A stretch of 64,000 nucleotides of DNA from Xanthobacteraceae bacterium (GCA_019752575.1 JAIELW010000003.1:54944-118943), one strand, 5' to 3'; positions 32,340 through 41,985 are shown, counted from the first letter of the stretch. Numbers and translations: made by a program. The notes: generated by a model from the letters alone, not told the origin.

Positions 32340-34349
32340 TCAAGCGGCTCGGACAGCCCCGAGGAAATCGCGGATCGCGGCATCCAGCTTCTCGGCTTCG
32401 CCGCCGAGCGCAACCGCGAGCCCTGCGACTTCACTTGCAGTCGAAGTCGCGCCCGCTGCCGCGGCCTGCACCGACTTCATCGCCCCCGCACCGGCATCGG
32501 CGTCGCTCGACGCGCGGCCGACGTTCTCGGCAATCGAGACGACTGCGGCGTTCTGCTCCTCGATCGCTGAAGCGATGGATGAAGCGATCGCCGACATTTC
32601 CTCGATCACCGTCGAGACCGTGTCGATCGCGGTCGCGGCGTCGCCGGAGGCTTCCTGGATCGCACCGATCTGGTGCGCGATGTCTTCGGTTGCGCGCGCG
32701 GTCTGCGCGGCAAGCGATTTCACTTCCTGCGCAACGACGGCGAAACCTTTGCCGGCGTCGCCCGCGCGCGCGGCCTCGATGGTTGCGTTGAGCGCGAGCA
32801 AATTCGTCTGTGCGGCGATCGACTGAATGAGCCCGACCACCTCGCCGATGCGAGAGGCGGCGTCGCCGAGATTGCGCATGATCGCAACGGAGCGCTGCGC
32901 TTCCGCGACCGCGCGGTTCGCGACTTCGGTGGAAGTCGAGGTCTGGTGCGCGACTTCGGACACGGAAACCGAAAGCTGTTCGGTCGCAACCGCTGCCTGC
33001 GCAACGTTCGAGGAGGCGGCACCGGCCGCCTTGCCCGCGCGAACGGCCTCCGAGTCCACATTGCCCGCGGTGGTTTCGAGCTTGTCTGCGGCGCTCGTCA
33101 GCTTCTGCGAAGCCTGGCGCACGGCGCCGAGGCCGGAATTCGCGCTGTCGCCGAAGCCCTTGATCAACTCCTCGACCTTACGCACGCGCATTTCGCGCTG
33201 ACTCGTGGCGTCTGCCTGTTCGCCTTCGAGCCGTTTGCGCTCGCGCGCGTTGTCGCGGAACACGACGACCGTGCGCGCCATCGCGCCGATTTCGTCGCGG
33301 GCATTGACCGCCGGAATATCGGAAACGCTTTCGCCGGCCGCGAGGCGCCGCATGACATTCGAAAGTCCCTGCAACGGTCCGGTGATGCTCAAGCCGATGA
33401 GCCAGTTGAAGGCGAGGCCGAGAAACAGGACGGCAATGCCGACGCTGATAATGATATTGCGCGTCCGCGCCTGCGAACTCGCGAGCGCAAAGGCCGCCGA
33501 CGCCTGCTGCTGTTTCGCATGCATGATGATGTTGTCGGTCGATGTCTGCATATCGATGGTCGCGTTCTGGATCACCGTCGACTGCGTCGAGACCACGCGC
33601 GTCTGCGAGATCCACTCGCTGAATTCGTCGCGATATTTCTCGATCGCCTTGTTGATTTGTTCCTTTAACCCGGCTTGCAGCGAGGATTTCCCGAGATGGC
33701 CGGTGAACATCGCAAGCTCGCCATAGATCTTGTACGTCGCAGAAAGATCGGTGGAGAGCATGAACTCCATCTCGTAACGGCGGAGCTGCGCGAGCGAGGC
33801 CGCCAGGCGCAGCGCGTCGATCTCCGTCATCTTCGCGATATCCGACGAAACGAGTAGTTCGACTTGTCCTGCCGCTTCAGCGAAGCGGCCACGGATGCCT
33901 TGGGTTTCGGCAAAGCCGAGTTCGGTCTTCGCCTTGGTCAGATACTCGAAGTTCGAGCGCAACGTGACAAGCAACCCGCGCAAGTTTGCAATCGCCTTCG
34001 CGTCGCGGCGCTCGGCATATTTCTCGATCGTGATGAGATTCTCAAGCGCGATCCCGAGATGGTCGTAGAACGCTTGCTTCAGCGTCGAGTCCTTGCCTTC
34101 GACGTAGTCCTTGACGGCGACGCGCATCGAGGAAAGCGCGCTGTTGAATTCGCGGCTCGCGTTCGCGAGGTCGCTCGAATTCTGCACGGTATCGAAAGCG
34201 GAGCCGACCTGCCGCTCGCCGTTCGCAAAGAAGACGCCGATGATGGCAAGGCCCACCACCGGAATGATGGCGAGCGTGAAAATGCGGGCACGCACCGAAA
34301 GCGCCGGCAAGCGGCGCAGTACGAAACTGGCAAATTGCGGCAACGTCAT
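32340..34349 (-). CDS. Methyl-accepting chemotaxis protein
   Basis: Membrane chemoreceptor of 669 aa. One transmembrane helix lies at residues ~20-42 and a second at ~310-330, bounding a ~270-residue helical periplasmic sensor domain of the HBM type (two long helical bundles). A HAMP domain follows ([21 protein letters not shown]), then a signalling domain whose hairpin is [19 protein letters not shown]. No C-terminal pentapeptide for CheR is visible. The ATG at 34349 is preferred; a TTG seven codons upstream is the alternative. No che genes lie nearby, so it works with a remote pathway. Confidence 0.9.
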   Translation of the reverse strand: MTLPQFASFVLRRLPALSVRARIFTLAIIPVVGLAIIGVFFANGERQVGSAFDTVQNSSDLANASREFNSALSSMRVAVKDYVEGKDSTLKQAFYDHLGIALENLITIEKYAERRDAKAIANLRGLLVTLRSNFEYLTKAKTELGFAETQGIRGRFAEAAGQVELLVSSDIAKMTEIDALRLAASLAQLRRYEMEFMLSTDLSATYKIYGELAMFTGHLGKSSLQAGLKEQINKAIEKYRDEFSEWISQTRVVSTQSTVIQNATIDMQTSTDNIIMHAKQQQASAAFALASSQARTRNIIISVGIAVLFLGLAFNWLIGLSITGPLQGLSNVMRRLAAGESVSDIPAVNARDEIGAMARTVVVFRDNARERKRLEGEQADATSQREMRVRKVEELIKGFGDSANSGLGAVRQASQKLTSAADKLETTAGNVDSEAVRAGKAAGAASSNVAQAAVATEQLSVSVSEVAHQTSTSTEVANRAVAEAQRSVAIMRNLGDAASRIGEVVGLIQSIAAQTNLLALNATIEAARAGDAGKGFAVVAQEVKSLAAQTARATEDIAHQIGAIQEASGDAATAIDTVSTVIEEMSAIASSIASAIEEQNAAVVSIAENVGRASSDADAGAGAMKSVQAAAAGATSTASEVAGLAVALGGEAEKLDAAIRDFLGAVRAA

Positions 34350-34519
34350 CCCCAGACCTTGCGTAGCCAAAGAACGCCGCGCGGGGCTGTACCGTCCCGG
34401 GCCACGCTCTACGAAAGTTGCAGCCAGTTAAGCCCCTCGACGGTTAACAGAAGGTTGCCTCTTGCTTTTGTGCATTGCACCAATAAGGATGCGCCGCTCA
34501 CCCGCTATAAAGGCCTCCG

Positions 34520-36199
34520 ATGACCCAAGCCGCCTCCCGCGCTGCGAAAGCCGACGCCAGCCTGCTGCCGCTCCTTCTGGAAGCGAGCGATTCCGTTCAG
34601 GCGTTGCTCGCCGAGGCCGCCGCCGCAGTACGAGCCAAGGTCGTCGAAGGCGGCAAGATTTCCGCGGCCGCGCTCGAGCGCGAACAGCACGCGGCGCACG
34701 GCTATGCGTGGCTCGCGACCTATGTGGAATCGATCCGTCAGCTTGCCGCTTATACCGGCCGCATGATCGAGACCGGGCGCTTCAGTGAGCTTGAAGAATT
34801 TCTGGTGCGTGTCGGCGCGGGCGAATATCTCGCTCAGATCTTCGGCGGGATTCCGATGAGCCAGGGCGAGATGCTTCGTCTCGCCGATCTCGGCCTCGCC
34901 GAACAGAAAATCTCAGCGCGCATCACGCCCGCGATCAAGACGCTGATTGCCGGCAACGATGCGCCTGCGCGCGCACAACTCGCGGCCGCAATCGCCAAGG
35001 CGCAAGGCTCGCTTACCATCGGCGACGCCGGCCTCGACGAAACGCTGAACGCCATGCGTGCGGAAATGCACCGCTTCGCGGAGAGCGAAGTCGTGCCGCG
35101 CGCGCACGAATGGCATCTGAAGAACGAATACATTCCGATCGAGATCATTTCGAAGATGGCGGAGCTCGGCGTGTTTGGCCTGACCATCCCCGAAGAATTC
35201 GGCGGCCTCGGTCTCGGCAAGGAGTCGATGTGCGTGGTCTCCGAGGAACTCTCGCGCGCCTGGATCGGTGTGGGTTCCTTGGGCACGCGCTCGGAAATCG
35301 CGGGAGAGCTCATTCTCGGTGGAGGCACGGATGAACAAAAGAGGAAGTGGCTACCGAAAATCGCATCCGCGGAAATTCTGCCGACTGCGGTCTTCACCGA
35401 ACCGAACACCGGCTCCGATCTCGCGTCCTTGAAGACGCGCGCCGAGAAGAAGGGCGGCGTCTACAAGGTCTATGGCAACAAAACCTGGATCACGCACCCG
35501 GTGCGCGCGGATCTGATGACTCTGCTTTGCCGCACCAAGCCCGAAGAAAAAGGCTATCAGGGCCTTTCGATCCTGCTCGCGGAAAAGCCGCGCGGCGACG
35601 ACAAGAACCCTTTCCCCGCGCCCGGCATGAGCGGCGGCGAGATCGAAGTCATCGGCTATCGCGGCATGAAGGAATTCGAAATCGGATTCGACGGCTTCGA
35701 GGTGAAAGCGGAAAATCTCCTTGGTGACGTCGAGGGCAACGGCTTCAAACAGCTTATGCAGACCTTCGAAGCCGCGCGCATCCAGACTGCCGCGCGCGCG
35801 ATCGGTGTCGCGCAATGTGCGATGGAGCTCGGCCTGCGTTACGCACACGAGCGCATCCAGTTCGGCAAGCCGCTTTATTCTTTCCCGCGCGTCTCCGACA
35901 AGATCGTGATCATGGCAGCCGAAATCCTGATTGCGCGCCAGCTCACCTATCACGCGGCCCGCGAGAAGGATTCCGGCCGCCGCTGCGATCTGGAGGCCGG
36001 CATGGCGAAGTTGCTCGCAGCCCGCATCGCCTGGGCCTGCGCCGACAATGCCCTGCAGATTCACGGCGGCAACGGCTTTGCGATGGAATATCCGGTCTCG
36101 CGCGTGCTCGCCGACGCCCGCATCCTTTCGATCTTCGAAGGCGCCGCCGAAATCCAGGCGCAGGTGATTGCCCGCCGCCTCCTCGACGGCACGAACTAA
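34520..36199 (+). CDS. mcd: (2S)-methylsuccinyl-CoA dehydrogenase
   Basis: FAD enzyme oxidising (2S)-methylsuccinyl-CoA to mesaconyl-CoA in the ethylmalonyl-CoA pathway. The C-terminal ~390 residues are a standard acyl-CoA dehydrogenase (FAVFTEPNTGSDLAS-type motif near residue 290, KTWITHPVRAD near 325, QIHGGNGFAMEYPVSR near 513, SIFEGAAEIQ near 540). The ~165-residue N-terminal extension (ERE..AAHGYAWLATYVES) is diagnostic of Mcd, which is ~550 aa. The location a few kb from ccr and ecm supports the call. Electrons should go to EtfBA (39204). A generic acyl-CoA dehydrogenase is less likely given the extension. Confidence 0.88.
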   Translation: MTQAASRAAKADASLLPLLLEASDSVQALLAEAAAAVRAKVVEGGKISAAALEREQHAAHGYAWLATYVESIRQLAAYTGRMIETGRFSELEEFLVRVGAGEYLAQIFGGIPMSQGEMLRLADLGLAEQKISARITPAIKTLIAGNDAPARAQLAAAIAKAQGSLTIGDAGLDETLNAMRAEMHRFAESEVVPRAHEWHLKNEYIPIEIISKMAELGVFGLTIPEEFGGLGLGKESMCVVSEELSRAWIGVGSLGTRSEIAGELILGGGTDEQKRKWLPKIASAEILPTAVFTEPNTGSDLASLKTRAEKKGGVYKVYGNKTWITHPVRADLMTLLCRTKPEEKGYQGLSILLAEKPRGDDKNPFPAPGMSGGEIEVIGYRGMKEFEIGFDGFEVKAENLLGDVEGNGFKQLMQTFEAARIQTAARAIGVAQCAMELGLRYAHERIQFGKPLYSFPRVSDKIVIMAAEILIARQLTYHAAREKDSGRRCDLEAGMAKLLAARIAWACADNALQIHGGNGFAMEYPVSRVLADARILSIFEGAAEIQAQVIARRLLDGTN

Positions 36200-36218
36200 A
36201 CGCCGCTAAACTTACGGC

Positions 36219-36830
36219 ATGGCCAAACCAACCAATCCCGGACTCGCCCGCCTCGCGTTCTGGTCTCAGAACATGCTGGTTGTGCGCGAAAGCAATATGT
36301 CGTGGTTCGGCTTTTCCTATTCGCTGGAAGAATGGAAACGTATGGAAGCGCTCGCCGATAAAGTCGGCGGCGGCCCTTACTTGAAGTTTCTGTTGTTGAA
36401 CGCGCTGCTATTCGTAATTCTCACGGGGATTGCCATCGTCGGATTTTTCCTGCCGGTCCTGCTTCTGATCTATCCCGATACGCGCGACCTCCAGCCGCTG
36501 CCTTTCGTACTTCTCCTTTCGTCGACCACGCTGATCGCAATCGGTGTTGGACTGCCGCTCACTATGCGGGTGGCGGCGTGGCTTTGCGCGAGCGAGGAAT
36601 TACGGGCCGCCCGGATTACGGCGGCACAGGATCTCGCGCTGGAGCGCAAGGTTTCCTGGCAACTGTTGCGCATGACACTGATCATGTGCGGCGCGTTGGT
36701 TCCGGGCATGTTGCTCTGGATTGCGCTCGATATCGACGGCGGCCCGATCCTGACGGTTCTCAAGATTGTCTGCGCGCTTCTGGTTGCCGGCTCGGTCGCA
36801 ACCGCCGCGCTCCGCAAGATGCCTTCCTGA
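36219..36830 (+). CDS. Hypothetical four-helix membrane protein
   Basis: Unrecognised 203-aa protein with four hydrophobic segments (roughly residues 56-85, 93-118, 147-170 and 177-195) and short charged loops. The N-terminus is cytoplasmic-looking, with a tryptophan-rich stretch (ESNMSWFGFSYSLEEWKR). The start ATG 36219 lies 19 bases after mcd, so it may be the second gene of the mcd transcript. No transport or enzymatic motif is visible. Confidence 0.7.
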   Translation: MAKPTNPGLARLAFWSQNMLVVRESNMSWFGFSYSLEEWKRMEALADKVGGGPYLKFLLLNALLFVILTGIAIVGFFLPVLLLIYPDTRDLQPLPFVLLLSSTTLIAIGVGLPLTMRVAAWLCASEELRAARITAAQDLALERKVSWQLLRMTLIMCGALVPGMLLWIALDIDGGPILTVLKIVCALLVAGSVATAALRKMPS

Positions 36831-36890
36831 AGCAACTTCTTCTCCGTCATCGCGTTGATGTCGAAAACACGTCAACTCGCGGAGGATTCC

Positions 36891-37337
36891 TTGCAAAATC
36901 TGAAAATCGGAAACGGCGCCTGGGTCGTGGTCTGCGACGGCGCGAAGGCGCTCATTCTGGAAAACAACGGCGACAAGCTTCATCCCGATCTGCGCACGCG
37001 CGAAGTTTTCGAGCAGGAGAACCCGCCGACATCCGCGCAGGGCGCCGACAAACCCGGCCGCTCGCACTCTTCGGTCGGCCCCGGCCGCAGCGCGGTCGGC
37101 CAGACCGACTGGCACGATCAGGCGGAAGAACGCTTTCTGAAAAATCTGGCGGAGAAGATTCATCTTGCCGTTCACGGCGGCAAGACGAAAGAACTCGTTA
37201 TCGTCGCGCCACCGAGAGCGCTCGGCATGATCCGCGAAAACTACACCCCCGCGATCAAGGGGGCGCTGCGCGAAGAGATCGACAAGGATCTTGTGAAGAT
37301 GCCGCTCGATCAGATCGAAAAGAACTTGCTGCACTAG
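36891..37337 (+). CDS. Host attachment family protein (AtsE/baeRF-like)
   Basis: Soluble protein of 148 aa of the 'host attachment' family, related in fold to the eRF1-like bacterial release-factor homologues. The start chosen is TTG 36891, because GGAGG lies five bases upstream and it places NGAWVVVCDGAKALIL at the very N-terminus, as in relatives; an ATG at 36858 adds 11 residues. Family features are the N-terminal VVxDGxKA strand, a disordered Pro/Gly-rich middle (PPTSAQGADKPGRSHSS) and the C-terminal KELVIVAPPRALGMIRENY. The name comes from Agrobacterium; a molecular function is not established. Confidence 0.82.
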   Translation: MQNLKIGNGAWVVVCDGAKALILENNGDKLHPDLRTREVFEQENPPTSAQGADKPGRSHSSVGPGRSAVGQTDWHDQAEERFLKNLAEKIHLAVHGGKTKELVIVAPPRALGMIRENYTPAIKGALREEIDKDLVKMPLDQIEKNLLH

Positions 37338-37341
37338 CGCG

Positions 37342-37479
37342 ATGAAATCGGTCGCCTGCCTTGCCGCCTGTAGCGTCTGGAAGGTGGATCGCTTTGCCGC
37401 GAGCCTGCTTCTGCCCTATCTCCTCTGGATCGGCTACGCTACGGCGCTGAATGCCGAGATCGCCCGGCTCAGTCTTTAG
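37342..37479 (+). pseudogene. tspO: tspO/MBR C-terminal remnant
   Basis: A 45-codon frame starts at ATG 37342. Its last ~33 residues (VDRFAASLLLPYLLWIGYAT, then ALNAEIARL) match the end of TspO/MBR tryptophan-rich sensory proteins, where the final helix reads PYLxWxxxAxxLNxxIxxLN. The other four helices are missing, and the upstream DNA is the host attachment gene, so this looks like the leftover of a deleted tspO. Translation as a 45-aa single-helix peptide cannot be excluded. Confidence 0.65.
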
Positions 37480-37497
37480 CCGCAAGGAGTGGCCGCC

Positions 37498-37692
37498 ATG
37501 TCCTCGTTCCTCCAGAACATCGCCGTACCGATCGCGCTTGTGGCGGTCGCGATCGTGCTTGTCCTCGGCCTCTGGAATCTGATGAAGGGCGGCTCCGGCA
37601 ACACCTCGCAGAAGCTGATGCGGATGCGCGTGCTCCTGCAGGGCATCGCGATTGCGCTTGTGATGTTCACCCTCTGGGTGCTCGGCAAATAG
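37498..37692 (+). CDS. Twin-transmembrane small protein (HIG1 domain)
   Basis: Small inner-membrane protein of 64 aa with two helices (IAVPIALVAVAIVLVLGLWNL and ALVMFTLWVLG) joined by a basic loop MKGGSGNTSQKLMRMRVLLQ. This is the HIG_1_N 'twin transmembrane' family of alphaproteobacteria, related to mitochondrial respiratory supercomplex factors. The start is the ATG at 37498 with AAGGAG eight bases upstream, not the in-frame GTG at 37489. It sits just before the cobalamin adenosyltransferase gene, an arrangement I recall as common in Hyphomicrobiales. Confidence 0.85.
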   Translation: MSSFLQNIAVPIALVAVAIVLVLGLWNLMKGGSGNTSQKLMRMRVLLQGIAIALVMFTLWVLGK

Positions 37693-37748
37693 CCAAGTTC
37701 TGCGGCACGCGAAAATAGGTTACAACCGGCCTCATCCGGGAGGTCCCG

Positions 37749-38321
37749 TTGGTAGTTCTGAACCGCATCTATACGAAGACCGGCGACGACGGCATGACGT
37801 CGCTCGGCAATGGCGAGCGCCGCAAGAAATATGACCTGCGCGTGGATGCCTATGGCACGCTCGACGAAGTGAACGCCGTCATCGGACTGGCACGTCTCGA
37901 TACCGCGAAGAACGCGCTGCTCGACGGGATGCTGGCGCGTATTCAAAACGACCTGTTCGACGTCGAAGCCGAACTATGCCTTTCCGAAAAAGGACCGGGC
38001 GGCGCGAAAATGACCGTCACCGACGCGCAGGTCGAATGGCTGGAAAAGCAGATCGACCTGCTCAATGCCGAACTGCAGCCGCTCCGCTCCTTCGTGTTGC
38101 CCGGCGGAACGCAGACCGCGAGCTACCTGCATCTCGCCCGCACGGTTTGCCGCCGGGGCGAGCGCCTCATGGTGGAGTTGCGGGACAAAGACAGCGCCGG
38201 CGTCGGCGAAGCCGCTCTTAAATATGTGAACCGGCTTTCCGACTTCCTTTTCGTTGCCGGCCGCCACGCCAACGACAAAGGCGCGCGCGACGTGCTATGG
38301 ATGCCGGGCGCGAACCGCTGA
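37749..38321 (+). CDS. Cob(I)yrinic acid a,c-diamide adenosyltransferase, PduO type
   Basis: Transfers adenosyl from ATP to cob(I)alamin, making adenosylcobalamin. The 190-aa sequence has the ATP-binding N-terminus IYTKTGDDGMTSLGNGER at residues ~7-24, the DAYGTLDEVNAVIGLAR helix near 34 and LRSFVLPGGT near 115 of the PduO family. The start is TTG 37749 with GGGAGG five bases upstream. The product is the cofactor of ethylmalonyl-CoA mutase encoded at 25150, which gives it an obvious local client. Confidence 0.92.
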   Translation: MVVLNRIYTKTGDDGMTSLGNGERRKKYDLRVDAYGTLDEVNAVIGLARLDTAKNALLDGMLARIQNDLFDVEAELCLSEKGPGGAKMTVTDAQVEWLEKQIDLLNAELQPLRSFVLPGGTQTASYLHLARTVCRRGERLMVELRDKDSAGVGEAALKYVNRLSDFLFVAGRHANDKGARDVLWMPGANR

Positions 38322-38330
38322 GCAGTCACG

Positions 38331-39170
38331 ATGGTTTTTCTTCCGGTCTACGACTACAACCAGCTGCGCTATATCAAGCGCCCTTACGTGACATGGGCGC
38401 TGCTCGCCACGAACATTCTCATCTATTTCCTGTTTCAGTCCGGTCTGGTGCTGGATTGGGATGCGTTTTTGAATCGCAACTACGGTTTCATGCCGGCGTC
38501 GATTCTCGCGAACGCACGCACGGCCGCCGATGTGCCGGCGTGGATCGCGCAGGTGCCGGGCATCAAGCTCTTTACTTACATGTTCCTGCACGGCGACCTC
38601 GGTCATCTGTTCGGCAACATGATTTTCCTCTGGGTCTTCGGCGACAACATCGAAGACGCGATGGGTCGCTTCCGCTATTTCCTGTTTTACATCGCGTGCG
38701 GGGTCGCGGCGGGGCTCGCGCATTTTCTTTCGGCAACCACTTCGCAGGTGCCGCTGATCGGCGCCTCCGGTGCGATCTCCGGATTGCTCGCCGCCTATCT
38801 CATTCTGTTCCCGCGCGCCAAAGTTTGGGTGCTGTTCTTCACCCGTATTCCGCTCAAGCTGCGCGCGGTCTGGGTGCTTGGCATCTATCTGGTGTTCAAC
38901 ATCATCATGGCGACCGCGCGCGGCATGGATAACGTCGCCTGGTGGGCGCATATCGGCGGCTTTGCCGCGGGGCTAATACTCGTCATTCTCATGCGCCGTC
39001 CCGAAGTCGGCCTGTTCAAGGGCGAGCCGGATACGGTGGCGGCCGTTGCGGAAGCTGCGACGGTTTCGCCGATCGAGCCGGTCGCGAAGGGAACAACCGA
39101 AGCCCCGGTGGCGCAAATCGACGCGCCGACGGTCATCGTTCGCGTTGACAGGCCTAAGGACCAGCCATAG
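38331..39170 (+). CDS. Rhomboid family intramembrane serine protease
   Basis: Intramembrane protease of 279 aa. The catalytic serine is in LIGASGAISG (GxSx, near residue 145) and the catalytic histidine in WWAHIGGFAAG near 205; HGDLGHLFGNMIFLW (near 90) supplies the HxxxN oxyanion helix. Six or seven membrane helices are visible. A ~60-residue cytoplasmic tail rich in Val, Ala and Pro follows the last helix. It starts nine bases after the adenosyltransferase stop, so the two are probably co-transcribed. Substrates are unknown. Confidence 0.92.
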   Translation: MVFLPVYDYNQLRYIKRPYVTWALLATNILIYFLFQSGLVLDWDAFLNRNYGFMPASILANARTAADVPAWIAQVPGIKLFTYMFLHGDLGHLFGNMIFLWVFGDNIEDAMGRFRYFLFYIACGVAAGLAHFLSATTSQVPLIGASGAISGLLAAYLILFPRAKVWVLFFTRIPLKLRAVWVLGIYLVFNIIMATARGMDNVAWWAHIGGFAAGLILVILMRRPEVGLFKGEPDTVAAVAEAATVSPIEPVAKGTTEAPVAQIDAPTVIVRVDRPKDQP

Positions 39171-39203
39171 TTTGCCCGCCGCACCGCAACAAATGGGGCG
39201 CGG

Positions 39204-39953
39204 ATGAAAGTTCTGGTCGCAGTAAAGCGTGTTATCGATTTCAACGTGAAAGCGCGTGTGAAGTCCGACGGCTCCGGCGTCGATCTCGCAAACGTCAAAA
39301 TGTCGATGAATCCCTTCGACGAAATCGCCGTCGAAGAGGCGATCCGTTTGAGGGAGGCGGGCAAGGCGACGGAAATCGTCGCGGTTTCCATCGGCCCGCA
39401 GCAGGCGTCCGAAACCATCCGCACCGCGCTCGCGATGGGCGCGGACCGCGGTATTTTAGTCAAGAACGACGGCGCGGTTGAACCGCTAGCTGTCGCCAAG
39501 ATTCTCAAGGGCATCGTCGACGCCGAAAAGCCGAATCTCGTGATCCTCGGCAAACAGGCGATCGACGACGACGCGAACCAGACCGGCCAGATGCTCGCAG
39601 CTCTTCTCAATTGGCCGCAGGGCACCTTCGCCTCGAAGGTCGCGCTGGAGTCCGACAGTGTGAACGTCACGCGTGAAGTCGACGGCGGCCTGCAGACCGT
39701 GAAGCTGAAGCTGCCCGCAATCGTCACCACCGATCTTCGCCTGAACGAGCCGCGCTACGCTTCGCTGCCTAATATTATGAAAGCGAAGAAGAAGCCGATC
39801 GACGAGAAAACTCCGAGCGATTACGGCGCCGATGTCGCGCCGCGCCTGAAAGTCATCAAGACCTCCGAACCGGCGGGCCGCAAGGCCGGCGTGAAGGTCG
39901 ACTCGGTGGCAAGCCTCGTCGATAAACTCAAGAATGAAGCGGGCGTAATCTGA
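39204..39953 (+). CDS. etfB: Electron transfer flavoprotein subunit beta
   Basis: Small subunit of the ETF heterodimer, which takes electrons from acyl-CoA dehydrogenases and passes them to ETF-quinone oxidoreductase. The 249-aa protein begins [18 protein letters not shown] as in all EtfB proteins; the AMP-binding segment ([12 protein letters not shown], ~residues 73-84) and the signature [10 protein letters not shown] near 193 are present. It precedes etfA by two bases. The dehydrogenase encoded at 34520 is the likely local donor. Confidence 0.96.
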   Translation: MKVLVAVKRVIDFNVKARVKSDGSGVDLANVKMSMNPFDEIAVEEAIRLREAGKATEIVAVSIGPQQASETIRTALAMGADRGILVKNDGAVEPLAVAKILKGIVDAEKPNLVILGKQAIDDDANQTGQMLAALLNWPQGTFASKVALESDSVNVTREVDGGLQTVKLKLPAIVTTDLRLNEPRYASLPNIMKAKKKPIDEKTPSDYGADVAPRLKVIKTSEPAGRKAGVKVDSVASLVDKLKNEAGVI

Positions 39954-39955
39954 TC

Positions 39956-40891
39956 ATGGCGACACTCCTCATTGCCGAACACGACAACAAGACCTTGAGC
40001 CCGGCGACTGCGAAAGCGCTCACCGCGGCGAGCGGTCTTGGCGGCGACGTCGATATACTCGTCGCCGGCGAAGGCGCGAAGGCTGTTGCCGATGCCGCCG
40101 CGAAACTCAATGGCGTGAAAAAAGTTCTGCTCGCCGATAACGCGGCTTACAAGAATAAGCTCGCCGAACCGATGGCGGCGCTGATCGTGAAGCTCGCGGA
40201 GAAGTACGACGCGATCGTTTCGCCGGCGACGACCTCGGGCAAGAATTTCATGCCGCGCGCCGCGGCGCTGCTCGACGTGATGCAGATTTCCGAAGTCACC
40301 AAGATCGAAGGTCCGGACACGTTCCAGCGCCCGATCTATGCCGGCAACGCGGTCCAGACCGTGCAGTCCACCGACAAGAAGAAGATGATCACCGTCCGCA
40401 CCGCCTCGTTCCAGGCCACCGCCGAAGGCGGCGGAGCAGCCATCGAGAACGCCGATGGCGCCGGCGATCCGGGCATTTCCTCCTTCGTCGGCGAAGAACT
40501 CTCGAAGTCGGATCGTCCGGAACTGACCGCCGCGCGCGTCATCATTTCCGGCGGCCGTGCCATGGCGAATAAAGAGAACTTCGCGAAATACATCGAGCCC
40601 GTGGCCGACAAGCTGGGTGCCGCGATGGGTGCCTCGCGTGCCGCGGTCGATGCGGGTTATGCTCCGAACGACTGGCAGGTTGGCCAGACCGGCAAGGTCG
40701 TGGCGCCCGAGCTCTACATCGCGGTCGGCATTTCCGGCGCGATCCAGCATCTCGCGGGCATGAAGGATTCGAAGGTGATCGTTGCGATCAATAAGGACGA
40801 AGAGGCGCCGATCTTCCAGGTCGCCGATTACGGCCTGGTCGGCGATCTCTTCCAGGTATTGCCCGAACTCGAAAAAGAACTGAGCAAATAA
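39956..40891 (+). CDS. etfA: Electron transfer flavoprotein subunit alpha
   Basis: FAD-binding subunit of ETF, 311 aa. The C-terminal FAD domain has the characteristic [20 protein letters not shown] at residues ~243-262 and [20 protein letters not shown] near 281; the N-terminal domain carries ALNAAYKNK- and [17 protein letters not shown] segments. It is translated almost immediately after etfB and followed 14 bases later by a 3-hydroxyacyl-CoA dehydrogenase gene, giving a beta-oxidation-type operon etfB-etfA-hbd. Confidence 0.96.
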   Translation: MATLLIAEHDNKTLSPATAKALTAASGLGGDVDILVAGEGAKAVADAAAKLNGVKKVLLADNAAYKNKLAEPMAALIVKLAEKYDAIVSPATTSGKNFMPRAAALLDVMQISEVTKIEGPDTFQRPIYAGNAVQTVQSTDKKKMITVRTASFQATAEGGGAAIENADGAGDPGISSFVGEELSKSDRPELTAARVIISGGRAMANKENFAKYIEPVADKLGAAMGASRAAVDAGYAPNDWQVGQTGKVVAPELYIAVGISGAIQHLAGMKDSKVIVAINKDEEAPIFQVADYGLVGDLFQVLPELEKELSK

Positions 40892-40905
40892 GGTCAGCCC
40901 GCGCG

Positions 40906-41784
40906 ATGAAAGCCTTGAAAAAAATCGGTGTGATCGGCGCGGGCCAGATGGGTAACGGCATCGCGCATGTCTGCGCGCTCGCGGGCTATGACGTAAAGCT
41001 CAACGACATTTCCGAAGACCGCATCAAAACCGGCCTCGCGAATATCAACGGCAACATGCAGCGCCAGGTCACCAAGGCGCTGATCTCGGAAAGCGACCGC
41101 CAGACCGCGCTCGCGCGCATCGTTCCAGCGGCGGCCTTCAAGGATCTCACCGACTGCGATCTCGTGATCGAGTCGGCTTCCGAAAAAGAAGACGTCAAGA
41201 AGAAGATCTTCGGCGAGCTTTCCGCAATGATGCCGAAGGAAGCGCTGCTCGCTTCCAACACGTCTTCCATTTCGATCACGCGCCTCGGCGCTTCCACCGA
41301 CCGCCCGGAAAAATTCATCGGCATCCACTTCATGAATCCGGTGCCGCTGATGGAGCTGGTCGAGCTCGTGCGCGGCATTGCAACCGACGAAGACACCTTC
41401 GAGACCTCGAAGGAATTCGTGTCAAAGCTTCAGAAGACCTACGCGGTCGCCGAAGACTTCCCGGCCTTTATCGTGAACCGCATCCTGCTGCCGATGATCA
41501 ACGAAGCGATCTATACGCTTTACGAAGGCGTCGGCTCGGTCGAAGCGATCGACAAGGCGATGAAACTCGGCGCCAATCATCCGATGGGGCCACTGCAGCT
41601 TGCCGACTTCATCGGTCTCGATACCGTGCTCTCGGTGATGCAAGTGCTGCACGAGGGCCTCGCGGACTCGAAATACCGCCCATGCCCGCTCTTGGTGAAA
41701 TACGTCGAAGCCGGCTGGTTGGGGCGCAAGACCAAGCGCGGCTTCTACGACTATCGCGGCGAAAAGCCGGTCCCGACGCGCTGA
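40906..41784 (+). CDS. hbd: 3-hydroxybutyryl-CoA dehydrogenase
   Basis: NAD-dependent L-3-hydroxyacyl-CoA dehydrogenase of 292 aa, interconverting acetoacetyl-CoA and 3-hydroxybutyryl-CoA. The Rossmann motif GVIGAGQMGNGIAHV is at residues ~7-21, the catalytic histidine in IGIHFMNPVPLMELVE near 143, and FIVNRILLPMINEA near 189. It is the single-domain type with no enoyl-CoA hydratase fusion. It is third in the etfBA transcript. Its stereochemistry (L) is normally opposite to that of PhaB (D), so the two do not simply duplicate each other. Confidence 0.93.
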   Translation: MKALKKIGVIGAGQMGNGIAHVCALAGYDVKLNDISEDRIKTGLANINGNMQRQVTKALISESDRQTALARIVPAAAFKDLTDCDLVIESASEKEDVKKKIFGELSAMMPKEALLASNTSSISITRLGASTDRPEKFIGIHFMNPVPLMELVELVRGIATDEDTFETSKEFVSKLQKTYAVAEDFPAFIVNRILLPMINEAIYTLYEGVGSVEAIDKAMKLGANHPMGPLQLADFIGLDTVLSVMQVLHEGLADSKYRPCPLLVKYVEAGWLGRKTKRGFYDYRGEKPVPTR

Positions 41785-41789
41785 TACTT

Positions 41790-41958
41790 GTCATTCCCGC
41801 GAAGGCGGGAATCCATAAACACCAGCTTTGCCATCTAACTGTGACCGGGGTTATGGATCCCGGCTCGCGGCGCATTACAAGTCGGATTTATCCGACTTGT
41901 AATTTTGGAATGCGGAAGTCGGGTAAACCCGACTTCCGTGCGCCTTGGCCGGGATGAC
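41790..41958. repeat. REP-like repeat, copy 2, with nested palindromes
   Basis: Starts GTCATTCCCGCGAAGGCGGG and ends CCTTGGCCGGGATGAC, so its outer ends match the REP family. Inside are a short stem GGCGCA (41869-41874)/TGCGCC (41939-41944) enclosing two perfect hairpins: 41874-41903 with 14-bp arms and 41913-41938 with 12-bp arms. Both inner hairpins share the core AAGTCGGRT-NN-AYCCGACTT. Confidence 0.85.
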
Positions 41959-41985
41959 AAACAAAAAATTAACGCGGCTCATTGC

